From assembly GCA_016218905.1 (NCBI GenBank), contig JACRCS010000893.1, positions 1 to 5,290 of the forward strand: 5,290 nt of DNA, written 5' to 3'. This DNA is from Deltaproteobacteria bacterium. Lineage in GTDB: Bacteria > Desulfobacterota_C > Deferrisomatia > Deferrisomatales > JACRMM01. The notes under the pieces are model-generated. The model made no database searches. It was not told where the DNA came from and saw nothing but the letters and a program-made list of their open reading frames with translations. Shown here in pieces: positions 1-5,034 of the stretch (positions are counted from its first letter, which is position 1; the number at the start of each line of letters is the position of its first letter). The translations under genes and the position numbers were made by a program.

Positions 1-175
1 GGAGGAGGAGGTCAAGGACAGGGGCGGAGGAACGGGAGGAAGATCTCCGCGTCTCCTCCTGGTCCCGGGGACCAAGGGGGACGTTGCGTCCTAGTTCACC
101 ACTCCCCCCTCTCCCCTGCTCTTTCGACACACCGGTGAAACTCTCTCGGCCGTCTTGCCGCGGGCCACGCGCACA

Positions 176-217
176 GGCCGGCCTTCGGCCGATCGCGGCT
201 GGAAAGCCGCTCCCACA
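176..217 (-). repeat. REP-like double hairpin (single copy in window)
   Basis: Read on the minus strand, the element starts with GTGGGA (216-211) and runs into a perfect 6-base-pair stem. The stem arms lie at 195-200 and 205-210, with the loop at 201-204. A short GATC spacer and a second GC hairpin (arms 176-180 and 186-190) follow. A GTGG or GTAG head in front of a GC-rich stem-loop is the pattern of REP elements mobilised by RAYT (TnpA-REP) transposases, common in Pseudomonas and related bacteria. The resemblance is from memory. There is only one copy here and no RAYT gene in the window, so its repeat status is inferred. It sits in intergenic DNA downstream of a tRNA gene, a usual place for such elements. 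Confidence 0.45.
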
Positions 218-266
218 GGCGTAAGGCCCGCGTCGAACAGGTTACTTGCGGATCCGGCCTTAGGTT

Positions 267-303
267 CGGCTACGCCGTAGTCTGACGATCAGAGACGTAG
301 CCG
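267..303. repeat. nested inverted repeat, unknown function
   Basis: An outer perfect 8-base-pair pair (CGGCTACG at 267-274 with CGTAGCCG at 296-303) encloses an inner 5-base-pair hairpin (TCTGA at 281-285, loop CGA, TCAGA at 289-293). No T-run follows on either strand, so it does not look like an intrinsic terminator. It could be a protein-binding site, part of a structured RNA or another intergenic repeat. The sequence does not decide between these. Confidence 0.35.
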
Positions 304-350
304 CCGACTGCAACGCCCCGTCAAAGACGCGAGCGGACGAGCCCGGACGC

Positions 351-392
351 AGAAAAGGCCAGAAACCGCTGTCTTCCTTGGGTTCCTGGCCT
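351..392 (-). terminator. Rho-independent terminator of the tRNA-Arg gene
   Basis: On the minus strand, arms at 392-381 and 367-356 form a continuous 12-base-pair stem (one G-T pair, otherwise Watson-Crick) around a 13-base loop. The stem is followed directly by TTTCT (355-351). It begins 26 bases beyond the CCA end of the tRNA and points the same way, which is the expected position for a terminator of a single-tRNA transcript. Confidence 0.7.
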
Positions 393-418
393 ATTCTGGA
401 CTTGCTCGGATTCAGATA

Positions 419-495
419 TGGTGGGCGAGGCGGGATTCGAACCCACGGCCTTTGGTTCCGGAGACCAACGCTCTATCCATCTGAGCTACTCGCCC
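419..495 (-). tRNA. tRNA-Arg, anticodon CCG
   Basis: This gene encodes the tRNA that reads the arginine codon CGG. The minus strand folds into a complete 77-base cloverleaf. It has a 7-bp acceptor stem (GGGCGAG with CTCGCCC), a GCTC/GAGC D stem, and the anticodon stem TTGGT/ACCAA around loop CTCCGGA, giving anticodon CCG. The T stem is GTGGG/CCCGC with loop TTCGAAT, followed by discriminator A and an encoded CCA tail. All stems pair, with one G-T pair in the T stem, so the gene looks intact. It stands alone between its own promoter and terminator. CGG is a frequent arginine codon at this G+C content, so a dedicated CCG isoacceptor makes sense. Confidence 0.97.
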
Positions 496-508
496 CCAAG
501 GGACGCCG

Positions 509-537
509 AGTAAACCACAATCGGCGGAGGGTTGCAA
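509..537 (-). promoter_or_regulatory. putative sigma-70 promoter of tRNA-Arg
   Basis: On the minus strand, TTGCAA (537-532) and TTTACT (514-509) lie 17 bases apart, each matching 4 of 6 consensus bases. The -10 element ends 13 bases before the tRNA 5' end, which predicts a short leader of about 6-8 bases. The bases after the -10 (CGGCGTCCC) are GC-rich, like the discriminator of stringently controlled stable-RNA promoters. Position and spacing support the call more than the hexamers do. Confidence 0.5.
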
Positions 538-704
538 GGACCGCTGCCCCGTCCTCTCGCGCCCGGAAGTGGGATATCTCTGTCCGTCCTCCCTGGCAGC
601 GACTGCCCGCGCGCCTTACCCATAGGGAAGATCGAATCGCCCCCTCGCCGACTCTGGCGTGCACTCGCTCGCGAGCCGGCGAAGGACGCGGTTCACCGCT
701 GGAC

Positions 705-711
705 GGAGGAG
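705..711 (+). promoter_or_regulatory. strong ribosome binding site fixing the start at 718
   Basis: GGAGGAG lies 6 bases before the ATG at 718. The frame stays open upstream to an earlier ATG at 532, but that would add a 62-residue Pro/Arg-rich extension with no family counterpart and would run close to the divergent tRNA promoter. The Shine-Dalgarno site and family alignment both favour 718. Confidence 0.8.
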
Positions 712-717
712 AAGACG

Positions 718-1257
718 ATGAAGGTGCTCATGATCAGCGCAGACGGGTTCGAGGACCTCGAGCTCCTGATTCCCTATTACCGGTTCCAGGAAGAAGGGAT
801 CCCGGTAGACTTGGTCTCGATGCGCGAAGGGAAGATAACGGGCAAGCACGGGTACGAGGTGAACGTCGAGAAGACCCTGTCAGAGACGGACACTTCGGCG
901 TACGACGTCCTGGTGCTGCCGGGCGGAAAGGCCCCCGCGGCGGTCCGGGCGGACCCGAAAGCGGTGCAGATCGCGAAGAGCTTCGTGGAGGCCGGCAAGA
1001 CCGTGGCGGCCATCTGCCACGGTCCGCAGATCCTCGTCACGGCCGGCGTCCTGAGGGGCCGCAGGGCGACGTGCTACAAGTCGGTCGCGCCGGAGTTGAA
1101 GGAAGCCGGGGCCCACTACGAAGACGCGGAGGTCGTGGTGGACGGAAACCTCATCACGTCGAGGCAGCCCGGCGACCTGCCCGCCTTCATGCGGGAGCTG
1201 ATGCGGATGATCCGTGCGGCCGGCTGGCGGACCTCGGAAGCGAAGCGAGCTGCCTGA
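718..1257 (+). CDS. DJ-1/PfpI family protein (intracellular protease/deglycase-like)
   Basis: The 179-residue product has the length and layout of the PfpI branch of the DJ-1 superfamily, cytoplasmic oligomers variously reported as proteases, glyoxalase III or protein deglycases. The opening MKVLMISADGFEDLEL carries the conserved acidic residue Glu12. LPGG (68-70 region) precedes the usual active-site loop, and the nucleophile elbow AICHGPQ places Cys100 and His101 exactly where they fall in Pyrococcus PfpI (PH1704). VVVDGNLITSRQPGDL (139-154) is the typical C-terminal segment. From memory of PH1704, the third catalytic residue is Glu74, given by a neighbouring subunit; here position 74 is Ala (PGGKAPAAVR). 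The Cys/Glu12 pair remains, so a glyoxalase or chaperone role is possible. The gene is monocistronic, divergent from the tRNA and followed by hairpins. The family is certain; the activity is not. Confidence 0.93.
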   Translation: MKVLMISADGFEDLELLIPYYRFQEEGIPVDLVSMREGKITGKHGYEVNVEKTLSETDTSAYDVLVLPGGKAPAAVRADPKAVQIAKSFVEAGKTVAAICHGPQILVTAGVLRGRRATCYKSVAPELKEAGAHYEDAEVVVDGNLITSRQPGDLPAFMRELMRMIRAAGWRTSEAKRAA

Positions 1258-1283
1258 GGCGAAGGTCGAACCCCGAAAAGATC

Positions 1284-1307
1284 AGGGCAGGCCCTCAGGC
1301 CTGCCCT
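1284..1307. terminator. bidirectional hairpin between convergent genes
   Basis: A perfect 10-base-pair stem (1284-1293 with 1298-1307) closes on loop CTCA, midway between the stops of the DJ-1 gene (1257) and the PRC-barrel gene (1333). The plus side is followed only by TT before G (1308-1310); the minus side reads GATCTTTTC. Terminator function in both directions is likely from position and stem strength, though the T-runs are short. Confidence 0.65.
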
Positions 1308-1315
1308 TTGACCGC

Positions 1316-1334
1316 GAGGAGAGGCGTTCTCCTC
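1316..1334. terminator. second hairpin downstream of the DJ-1 gene
   Basis: GAGGAGA (1316-1322) and TCTCCTC (1328-1334) form a perfect 7-base-pair stem around a 5-base loop. A pyrimidine-rich stretch follows on the plus strand (AGCCCTTTCTCTC). It overlaps the last codon and stop of the opposing PRC-barrel gene, so it most plausibly backs up the first hairpin for plus-strand transcripts. It may instead be chance pairing in a purine-rich stretch. Confidence 0.35.
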
Positions 1335-1827
1335 AGCCCTTTCTCTCGTAGTCGCCCTTCTCGTAGCCCTTGATTCCCCACCAGTTCCAGATGCTGTACC
1401 GGTACTCGTCGGTCATGTCCGCTCGGTACTCGGGGGCGGTCTTCAGCTTCTCCGCGTCGAAGCTCGCTACGAAGCCCTCCCACCGCTCGCCAGATTTACG
1501 GACGTCCAGGGCCTGCCACGGGACCACGTACTTGCGGTCCCCTAGGCCGAGGACGCCGCCGGCGGAGACGACCGCGTAGTCGATCTTTCCGGTCTCCGTA
1601 TTGATGTACACCTTGTGGATCGATCCGACGTCCTTGCCGTCGCGGCTCTTCAGGCTCATGCCTTGGATCTGGTCCGCGCTCAGGCTGTACATGCCGTAAG
1701 CGGCCTTGCCTCCCGTTGTGTGCTTCTCGTAACCTTTGTCTTTGCCGTATTCACCGGCGGCCCAAACCCCGGCCGGCACGGCCAGGGCTCCGATGAGCCC
1801 TATCACTGTCAGCAGTCGTTTCATCAT
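1333..1827 (-). CDS. exported PRC-barrel domain protein
   Basis: The 164-residue product begins with a signal peptide: MMKRLL, a hydrophobic core (residues 7-22) and a likely cleavage site after VWA (residue 23). A short Gly/Lys/Tyr-rich linker follows, then a PRC-barrel at about residues 47-130. Its core elements are GMSLKSRDGKDVGSI, KIDYAVVSAGG and KYVVPWQAL. PRC-barrels are small beta-barrels seen in the photosynthetic reaction centre H subunit, RimM and many stress-related envelope proteins; they bind proteins or RNA. Here the protein is predicted to be periplasmic or secreted. The tail after 130 is aromatic and charged (YRYSIWNWWG), unusual for the family core. Three ATG codons in a row occur at 1830, 1827 and 1824. 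The Shine-Dalgarno spacing favours 1827 or 1824. Its partner and function are unknown. It follows the repair operon on the same strand after 168 bases. Confidence 0.85.
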   Translation of the reverse strand: MMKRLLTVIGLIGALAVPAGVWAAGEYGKDKGYEKHTTGGKAAYGMYSLSADQIQGMSLKSRDGKDVGSIHKVYINTETGKIDYAVVSAGGVLGLGDRKYVVPWQALDVRKSGERWEGFVASFDAEKLKTAPEYRADMTDEYRYSIWNWWGIKGYEKGDYERKG

Positions 1828-1832
1828 CATGA

Positions 1833-1839
1833 CCTCCTT
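1833..1839 (-). promoter_or_regulatory. consensus ribosome binding site of the PRC-barrel gene
   Basis: On the minus strand, AAGGAGG stands before three consecutive ATG codons with spacers of 2, 5 and 8 bases. The first ATG is too close. The second (1827) or third (1824) gives normal spacing. The choice changes the signal peptide by one methionine only. The open frame continues upstream to 1956, but nothing there resembles a protein family and the strong site argues against it. Confidence 0.85.
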
Positions 1840-1995
1840 CAACCTCCGGACGGCCGCGCTCGAAGACGCAACCCGACGACCGGAGCGTTCCGTATGCGTT
1901 AACGTCGCTCCTGCGCGCCGGATACGCAATGCCGAGGGCGGGCCCAAATGATCCACGATCGGATACCGGAGGCGGCCCGAACCGGACCGGATCGG

Positions 1996-2379
1996 CTACT
2001 TCCACTGCCGGAGCTCCACGATGAGACCGTCCGGATCGCGGATCTCCGCCCGGATGGAGTTTCCCAGATCGACCGGCTCCCGCGCCGCGGCCACGCCCCG
2101 GTCGCTCAAGGCCTGAAGGGCCGCCGGCATGTCCTCCACTTCCAGCGCTATGCCGCGGAAGCCGACCTGCCACTTCTCCGGATCGCCCGATGTGCCCACA
2201 TCCGCCCCGATCAGCTCGAGCATCGTGTCGCCCAGCGTGAGGTAGACGACCTCCCGCATGGGCGGATTCGGGACCGGATGGCGGGACTTGAGCCGAAACC
2301 CGAGGACTTCCGAGTAGAACCGGATGCTCCGTTCGAGGTCCTTGGGCACGATCTCCACGTGGTCGATGCGACGGAACAT
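1996..2379 (-). CDS. VOC (glyoxalase-fold) family protein, last gene of the repair operon
   Basis: The 127-residue product is a complete vicinal-oxygen-chelate protein with two beta-alpha-beta-beta-beta modules. Module 1 runs from RIDHVEIVPKDLERSIRFYS to DTMLELIGAD; module 2 runs from FRGIALEVEDM to RDPDGLIVELRQW. The family includes glyoxalase I, methylmalonyl-CoA epimerase, dioxygenases and resistance proteins, usually with four metal ligands. Candidate ligands are His7, Glu55 and Glu122. The position that usually holds the third ligand (the His in HIAxxV) is Gly76. Some VOC subfamilies share this loss, so the protein may bind metal differently or act as a binding protein. The substrate cannot be told. 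The ATG at 2379 has AAGGAG (2390-2385) 5 bases upstream and lies 12 bases after the tag stop, so it is co-transcribed. No clear terminator follows the TAG stop. Confidence 0.88.
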   Translation of the reverse strand: MFRRIDHVEIVPKDLERSIRFYSEVLGFRLKSRHPVPNPPMREVVYLTLGDTMLELIGADVGTSGDPEKWQVGFRGIALEVEDMPAALQALSDRGVAAAREPVDLGNSIRAEIRDPDGLIVELRQWK

Positions 2380-2391
2380 GGCGTCTCCTTT

Positions 2392-2979
2392 TCAGAGGGG
2401 GCGACTGAGCCTGTGGACCTCTTCCCAGCGGAAGCAGTCCACCGCATGGTCGTTGACGAGGCCGACCGCCTGCATGAACGCGTAACAGATGGTCGAGCCG
2501 ACGAACCGGAAACCCCGCGCCCGGAGGTCCTTGCTGAGGGCGTCGGACTCCGCCGTCCGCGCCGGCACCTCCGGCAGAGAGGCCCAGCGGTTCTGCCGCG
2601 GCCGGTTTCCGACGAAACTCCAGAGGTAGGCGTCGAAGCTCCCGAAAGCCGCCTGAACCTCCAGGAAACGCCGGGCGTTCTCCACGGCGGAAGAGATCTT
2701 GAGACGATTCCGGACCAGGCCCGGGTCCGAGAGGAGCTCCGCGATCTTGCCCTCCCCGTACCGGGCCACCCGCTCCGGATCGAACCCCTCGAAGGCCAGC
2801 CGGTAGCGCGGGCGCTTCCGGAGGATCGTCTCCCAGCTCAGCCCCGCCTGCGCCCCTTCCAACACGAGGAACTCGAAGAGCAGCCGGTCGTCGTGGACCG
2901 GGACTCCCCACTCCCCGTCGTGATAAGCGACACTGAGTTCGGACCTCGCCCAGGCGCAGCGAGTTATGAACGACCTCAT
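2392..2979 (-). CDS. tag: DNA-3-methyladenine glycosylase I
   Basis: This monofunctional glycosylase excises 3-methyladenine from alkylated DNA, leaving an abasic site for base-excision repair in the cytoplasm. The 195-residue product matches E. coli Tag (187 residues) along its whole length. Shared blocks include RCAW, AYHDGEWGVP, LEGAQAGLSWETIL, ESDALSKDLRARGFRFVG, TICYAFMQAVGLVNDH. The zinc-snap ligands of Tag are all present as Cys8, His20, His178 and Cys182, and the base-binding pocket residues Glu41 and Trp49 match E. coli Glu38 and Trp46. The ATG at 2979 is the only start that keeps Cys8. It lies 4 bases after the ligase stop with only a weak GAGG close by, so translation is probably coupled to the ligase. 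It precedes the VOC gene by 12 bases. The enzyme looks fully active. Confidence 0.96.
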   Translation of the reverse strand: MRSFITRCAWARSELSVAYHDGEWGVPVHDDRLLFEFLVLEGAQAGLSWETILRKRPRYRLAFEGFDPERVARYGEGKIAELLSDPGLVRNRLKISSAVENARRFLEVQAAFGSFDAYLWSFVGNRPRQNRWASLPEVPARTAESDALSKDLRARGFRFVGSTICYAFMQAVGLVNDHAVDCFRWEEVHRLSRPL

Positions 2980-2983
2980 AGCC

Positions 2984-4018
2984 TCAGGAGGTCCAATCGG
3001 TCAGAAGCCCGGCCGTCTCGCCCGCCCGCTCCACCTGCTCGAAGGTGCACTGCTCCGGGGCTTTGTCGGGGCGCCAGCGGAGCAGCCGCGTGCCGTGGCG
3101 AAAGCGGCCCTCGGAGAAGTGGTCGTAGCCGACCTCCACGACGAGCTCGGGCCGCAGCGCCTCCCACTGGGCGGAGCGCTCGGTACTCCAGCGGCTCGGG
3201 CCGCCGGGCGCGTTGCCGGTGAACCCGGAGCCGCCGCGGAGCGGCTCCAGCTTGGCCGCGTACTCGCTGCGCTGCGCCGCCGTCAGGCCGGAGGTGAAGC
3301 CGACGTGGTGGAGGAGGCCGTCCGGGCCGTAGAGGCCGAGGAGGAGGGAGCCGATGACGCGGCCGGCGGCGGCGTAGCGAAACCCGCCGACGACGCAATC
3401 GGCGGTCCGCTGGCGCTTCACCTTGAGCATGCCGGTCCGCTCCCCGGAGCAGTACGGGAGGTCGAGGCGCTTCGCCACGACTCCGTCCAGCCCCACCCCA
3501 CCCTCCAGCCAGCACCTCGCCTCGTCCGACCCCCCCGCGACGGGCGACAGGTGGACGCGCCGCGCTGCGCCGAAGTTGCGGGCGGCGAACCCCTGCAGGA
3601 GGCGGCGCCGCTCGCTGAACGGCTCACCGACGAAAAGCCTCTCTCCCTCCACCAGAAGGTCGAACGCGACGAAGGACGCGGGAAACTCCCGGGCGAGCTT
3701 GCGGATCCGGCTCTCCGCGGGGTGGATGCGTTCCAGGAGCCGCTCGAAGGAGAGCGCGGGGCCAGCGCGGATGATGAGCTCGCCGTCGAGCACGAAGCGC
3801 TGCTCGGGTAGCGAGGCGAGGTCAGCCGCCACCTCGGGAAAGTAACGAGTGAGCGGCTTCAGGGCCTTCGACTGGAGCTCGACCTCCGGCCCGTCGCGGA
3901 AGGCGAGGCAGCGGAAGCCGTCCCACTTGGGCTCGTACTGCCAGCCGTCCCCTTCCGGGATCTCGTCCACGAGCCGCGCCTCCGCCGGCGGGAAGGGCCG
4001 CGGGAGGGCGAGACTCAC
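2984..4018 (-). CDS. ligC: ATP-dependent DNA ligase, LigC type
   Basis: This enzyme seals DNA nicks using ATP through a lysyl-AMP intermediate. The 344-residue product has an adenylation domain (about 1-205) and an OB-fold domain (about 206-330). Motif I is EPKWDGFR with nucleophile Lys31. FVLDGE (75-80) and FVAFDLL (116-122) correspond to motifs III and IIIa, DGVVAK (178-183) to motif IV, and MLKVKR (197-202) to motif V. RPELVVEVGYDH and the closing FRHGTRLLRWRPDK resemble Mycobacterium tuberculosis LigC (358 residues), so I prefer LigC to a detached LigD ligase domain. Motif Ia reads SKALK where LigC has SRSGK, a small oddity. The GTG start at 4018 overlaps the upstream stop as GTGA and gives the family N terminus. 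An open frame continues to 4237 but only overlaps the polymerase gene. The TGA is 4 bases before tag. Confidence 0.92.
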   Translation of the reverse strand: MSLALPRPFPPAEARLVDEIPEGDGWQYEPKWDGFRCLAFRDGPEVELQSKALKPLTRYFPEVAADLASLPEQRFVLDGELIIRAGPALSFERLLERIHPAESRIRKLAREFPASFVAFDLLVEGERLFVGEPFSERRRLLQGFAARNFGAARRVHLSPVAGGSDEARCWLEGGVGLDGVVAKRLDLPYCSGERTGMLKVKRQRTADCVVGGFRYAAAGRVIGSLLLGLYGPDGLLHHVGFTSGLTAAQRSEYAAKLEPLRGGSGFTGNAPGGPSRWSTERSAQWEALRPELVVEVGYDHFSEGRFRHGTRLLRWRPDKAPEQCTFEQVERAGETAGLLTDWTS

Positions 4019-5034
4019 AGGGCACCCAGGAGGGGCGCCAGGTCCACCCTCCCCTCGGTCCCCGGAAGGAGCGGCGCCCACAGGTCCCCCAGCGCCTCCA
4101 CCCGCTCGGGGACGTTCCGGAGGTGGAAGTCCTCGAGGCGGGCTCCCCCTTCCAGCTCTTTCCACGTGACCGGGGTGGAGACGGTGGCTTCGGGCCTCGG
4201 CCGGACGGAGTAGATCGACGCCAGCGTGCGTCCCCACGCGTTCTGGTTATAGTCCACCAGCACCCGCCCGGCGGGGCGCTTCTCGATCCGGTACTCCGCC
4301 GTGACGCGCTTCGGATGCCGCTCCGCGAGGAGCCGCGCGATGCTCTTCGCGAGCGTCCAGACCTGCTTTTGGGTCGGCCCCCGGACGATCGGGACGTACA
4401 CGTGGATCCCCTTCGAACCGGTGGTCTTCGCAAAGCTCGGCATCTTGAGCTGCCCGAGGAGCTCGCGGACGAGGAACGCGGTCTCCCGCACGTCCTCGAA
4501 GCTCGCCTCGGGCACCGGATCAAGGTCGAAGTGGAGGAAGTCCGGGCGGTTCACGTCGTCGCACCGGGCGTACCAGGGGTTGAGGTCGATGCAGCCGAGG
4601 TTCACGACCCAGAGGAGCGACGCGGCGTCGTTGACCACGGGAAAGTGAATGACATTCCCGGAGGCGTGCGCGATCGCGCACGTCTCGATCCACTCCGGAG
4701 CGTAGGCCGGAATCCGCTTCATGAAGAAGAACGGCCCGGCGGCGCCGTTCGGGTACCGCTTCATCACCATCGCCCGCCCGGCCAGGTGCGGAACGAGCAC
4801 CGGAGCCACGCGCGCGTAGTAGCGCAGGAGGTCGCCCTTCGTGAGCCCGAGCTCGGGCCAGAAGGGCTTCTCGAGGTTCGTCAGCGTGACGCAGCGGCCG
4901 TCGACCAGGATCTTCGCCTGCTTCCGTCCGCGGGGGACGTGCTCGGGGCCCGGGGGGCGGCGGCGCGCGCGGCGTCGAGGCGATGAAGATCGATCCCCTG
5001 GAGGCCCGGGGCTGGGGGCGGAAGCGCGGTGCAT
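4015..5034 (-). CDS. LigD-type polymerase/primase domain protein (PolDom, Prim-PolC-like)
   Basis: This is a free-standing archaeo-eukaryotic primase-fold polymerase, the type that fills short gaps and extends broken ends in LigD and in mycobacterial Prim-PolC. In the 339-residue product the domain spans about 42-325. It opens LVDGRCVTLTNLEKPFWPE, then TKGDLLRYY and VVNLGCIDLNPWYAR. The metal-binding DxD is FDLDP (Asp170, Asp172), the nucleotide-binding motif is TTGSKGIHVY (204-213), and the third acidic residue is in VDYNQN (Asp261). All catalytic positions are present, and no ligase or nuclease domain is attached. The first 38 residues are Arg/Pro/Ser-rich and not part of the family. The ATG at 5034 is the only in-frame ATG after an upstream stop, yet it has no Shine-Dalgarno site, so the true start may differ. 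Its TGA overlaps the ligase GTG. It is the first gene of the operon. Confidence 0.92.
   Translation of the reverse strand: MHRASAPSPGPPGDRSSSPRRRARRRPPGPEHVPRGRKQAKILVDGRCVTLTNLEKPFWPELGLTKGDLLRYYARVAPVLVPHLAGRAMVMKRYPNGAAGPFFFMKRIPAYAPEWIETCAIAHASGNVIHFPVVNDAASLLWVVNLGCIDLNPWYARCDDVNRPDFLHFDLDPVPEASFEDVRETAFLVRELLGQLKMPSFAKTTGSKGIHVYVPIVRGPTQKQVWTLAKSIARLLAERHPKRVTAEYRIEKRPAGRVLVDYNQNAWGRTLASIYSVRPRPEATVSTPVTWKELEGGARLEDFHLRNVPERVEALGDLWAPLLPGTEGRVDLAPLLGAL

Larger units (their letters stand above)
1..350. other. non-coding left end rich in inverted repeats
   Basis: I see no convincing gene here. Positions 1-50 are purine-rich on the plus strand, and 102-124 is an almost pure pyrimidine tract. 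A compact inverted repeat (arms TGGTCCC and GGGACCA) spans 60-74 and extends imperfectly to about 54-80. A 6-base pair, TTCACC at 95-100 and GGTGAA at 134-139, flanks the pyrimidine tract. Two further elements, a REP-like double hairpin (176-217) and a nested hairpin (267-303), are listed separately. Plus-strand frame 2 is open from the window edge to a TAG at 92-94. It could be the last 30 codons of a gene cut by the edge, but its composition is biased (Gly/Glu/Arg) and I recognise nothing in it. Confidence 0.5.

Noticed and set aside
532..717. In-frame upstream extension of the DJ-1 gene from an ATG at 532
   Set aside because: It adds 62 Pro/Arg-rich residues unlike any family member. The strong Shine-Dalgarno site at 705-711 and the alignment of Cys100 with PfpI both place the start at 718.
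378..1373. Long plus-strand open frame of 331 codons across the tRNA and the DJ-1 gene
   Set aside because: It is a GC-rich shadow frame that crosses an antisense tRNA and a recognised gene in another frame, and its product is Arg/Gly/Pro-rich without a domain.
1948..3222. Plus-strand open frame of 424 codons opposite the VOC, tag and ligase genes
   Set aside because: It lies antisense to three well-supported genes and has the biased composition of a complementary-strand shadow.
4019..4237. N-terminal extension of the ligase into the polymerase gene
   Set aside because: The sequence before the GTG at 4018 is Gly/Pro/Arg-rich and is the overlapping polymerase gene in another frame. Starting at 4018 gives the normal LigC N terminus and length.
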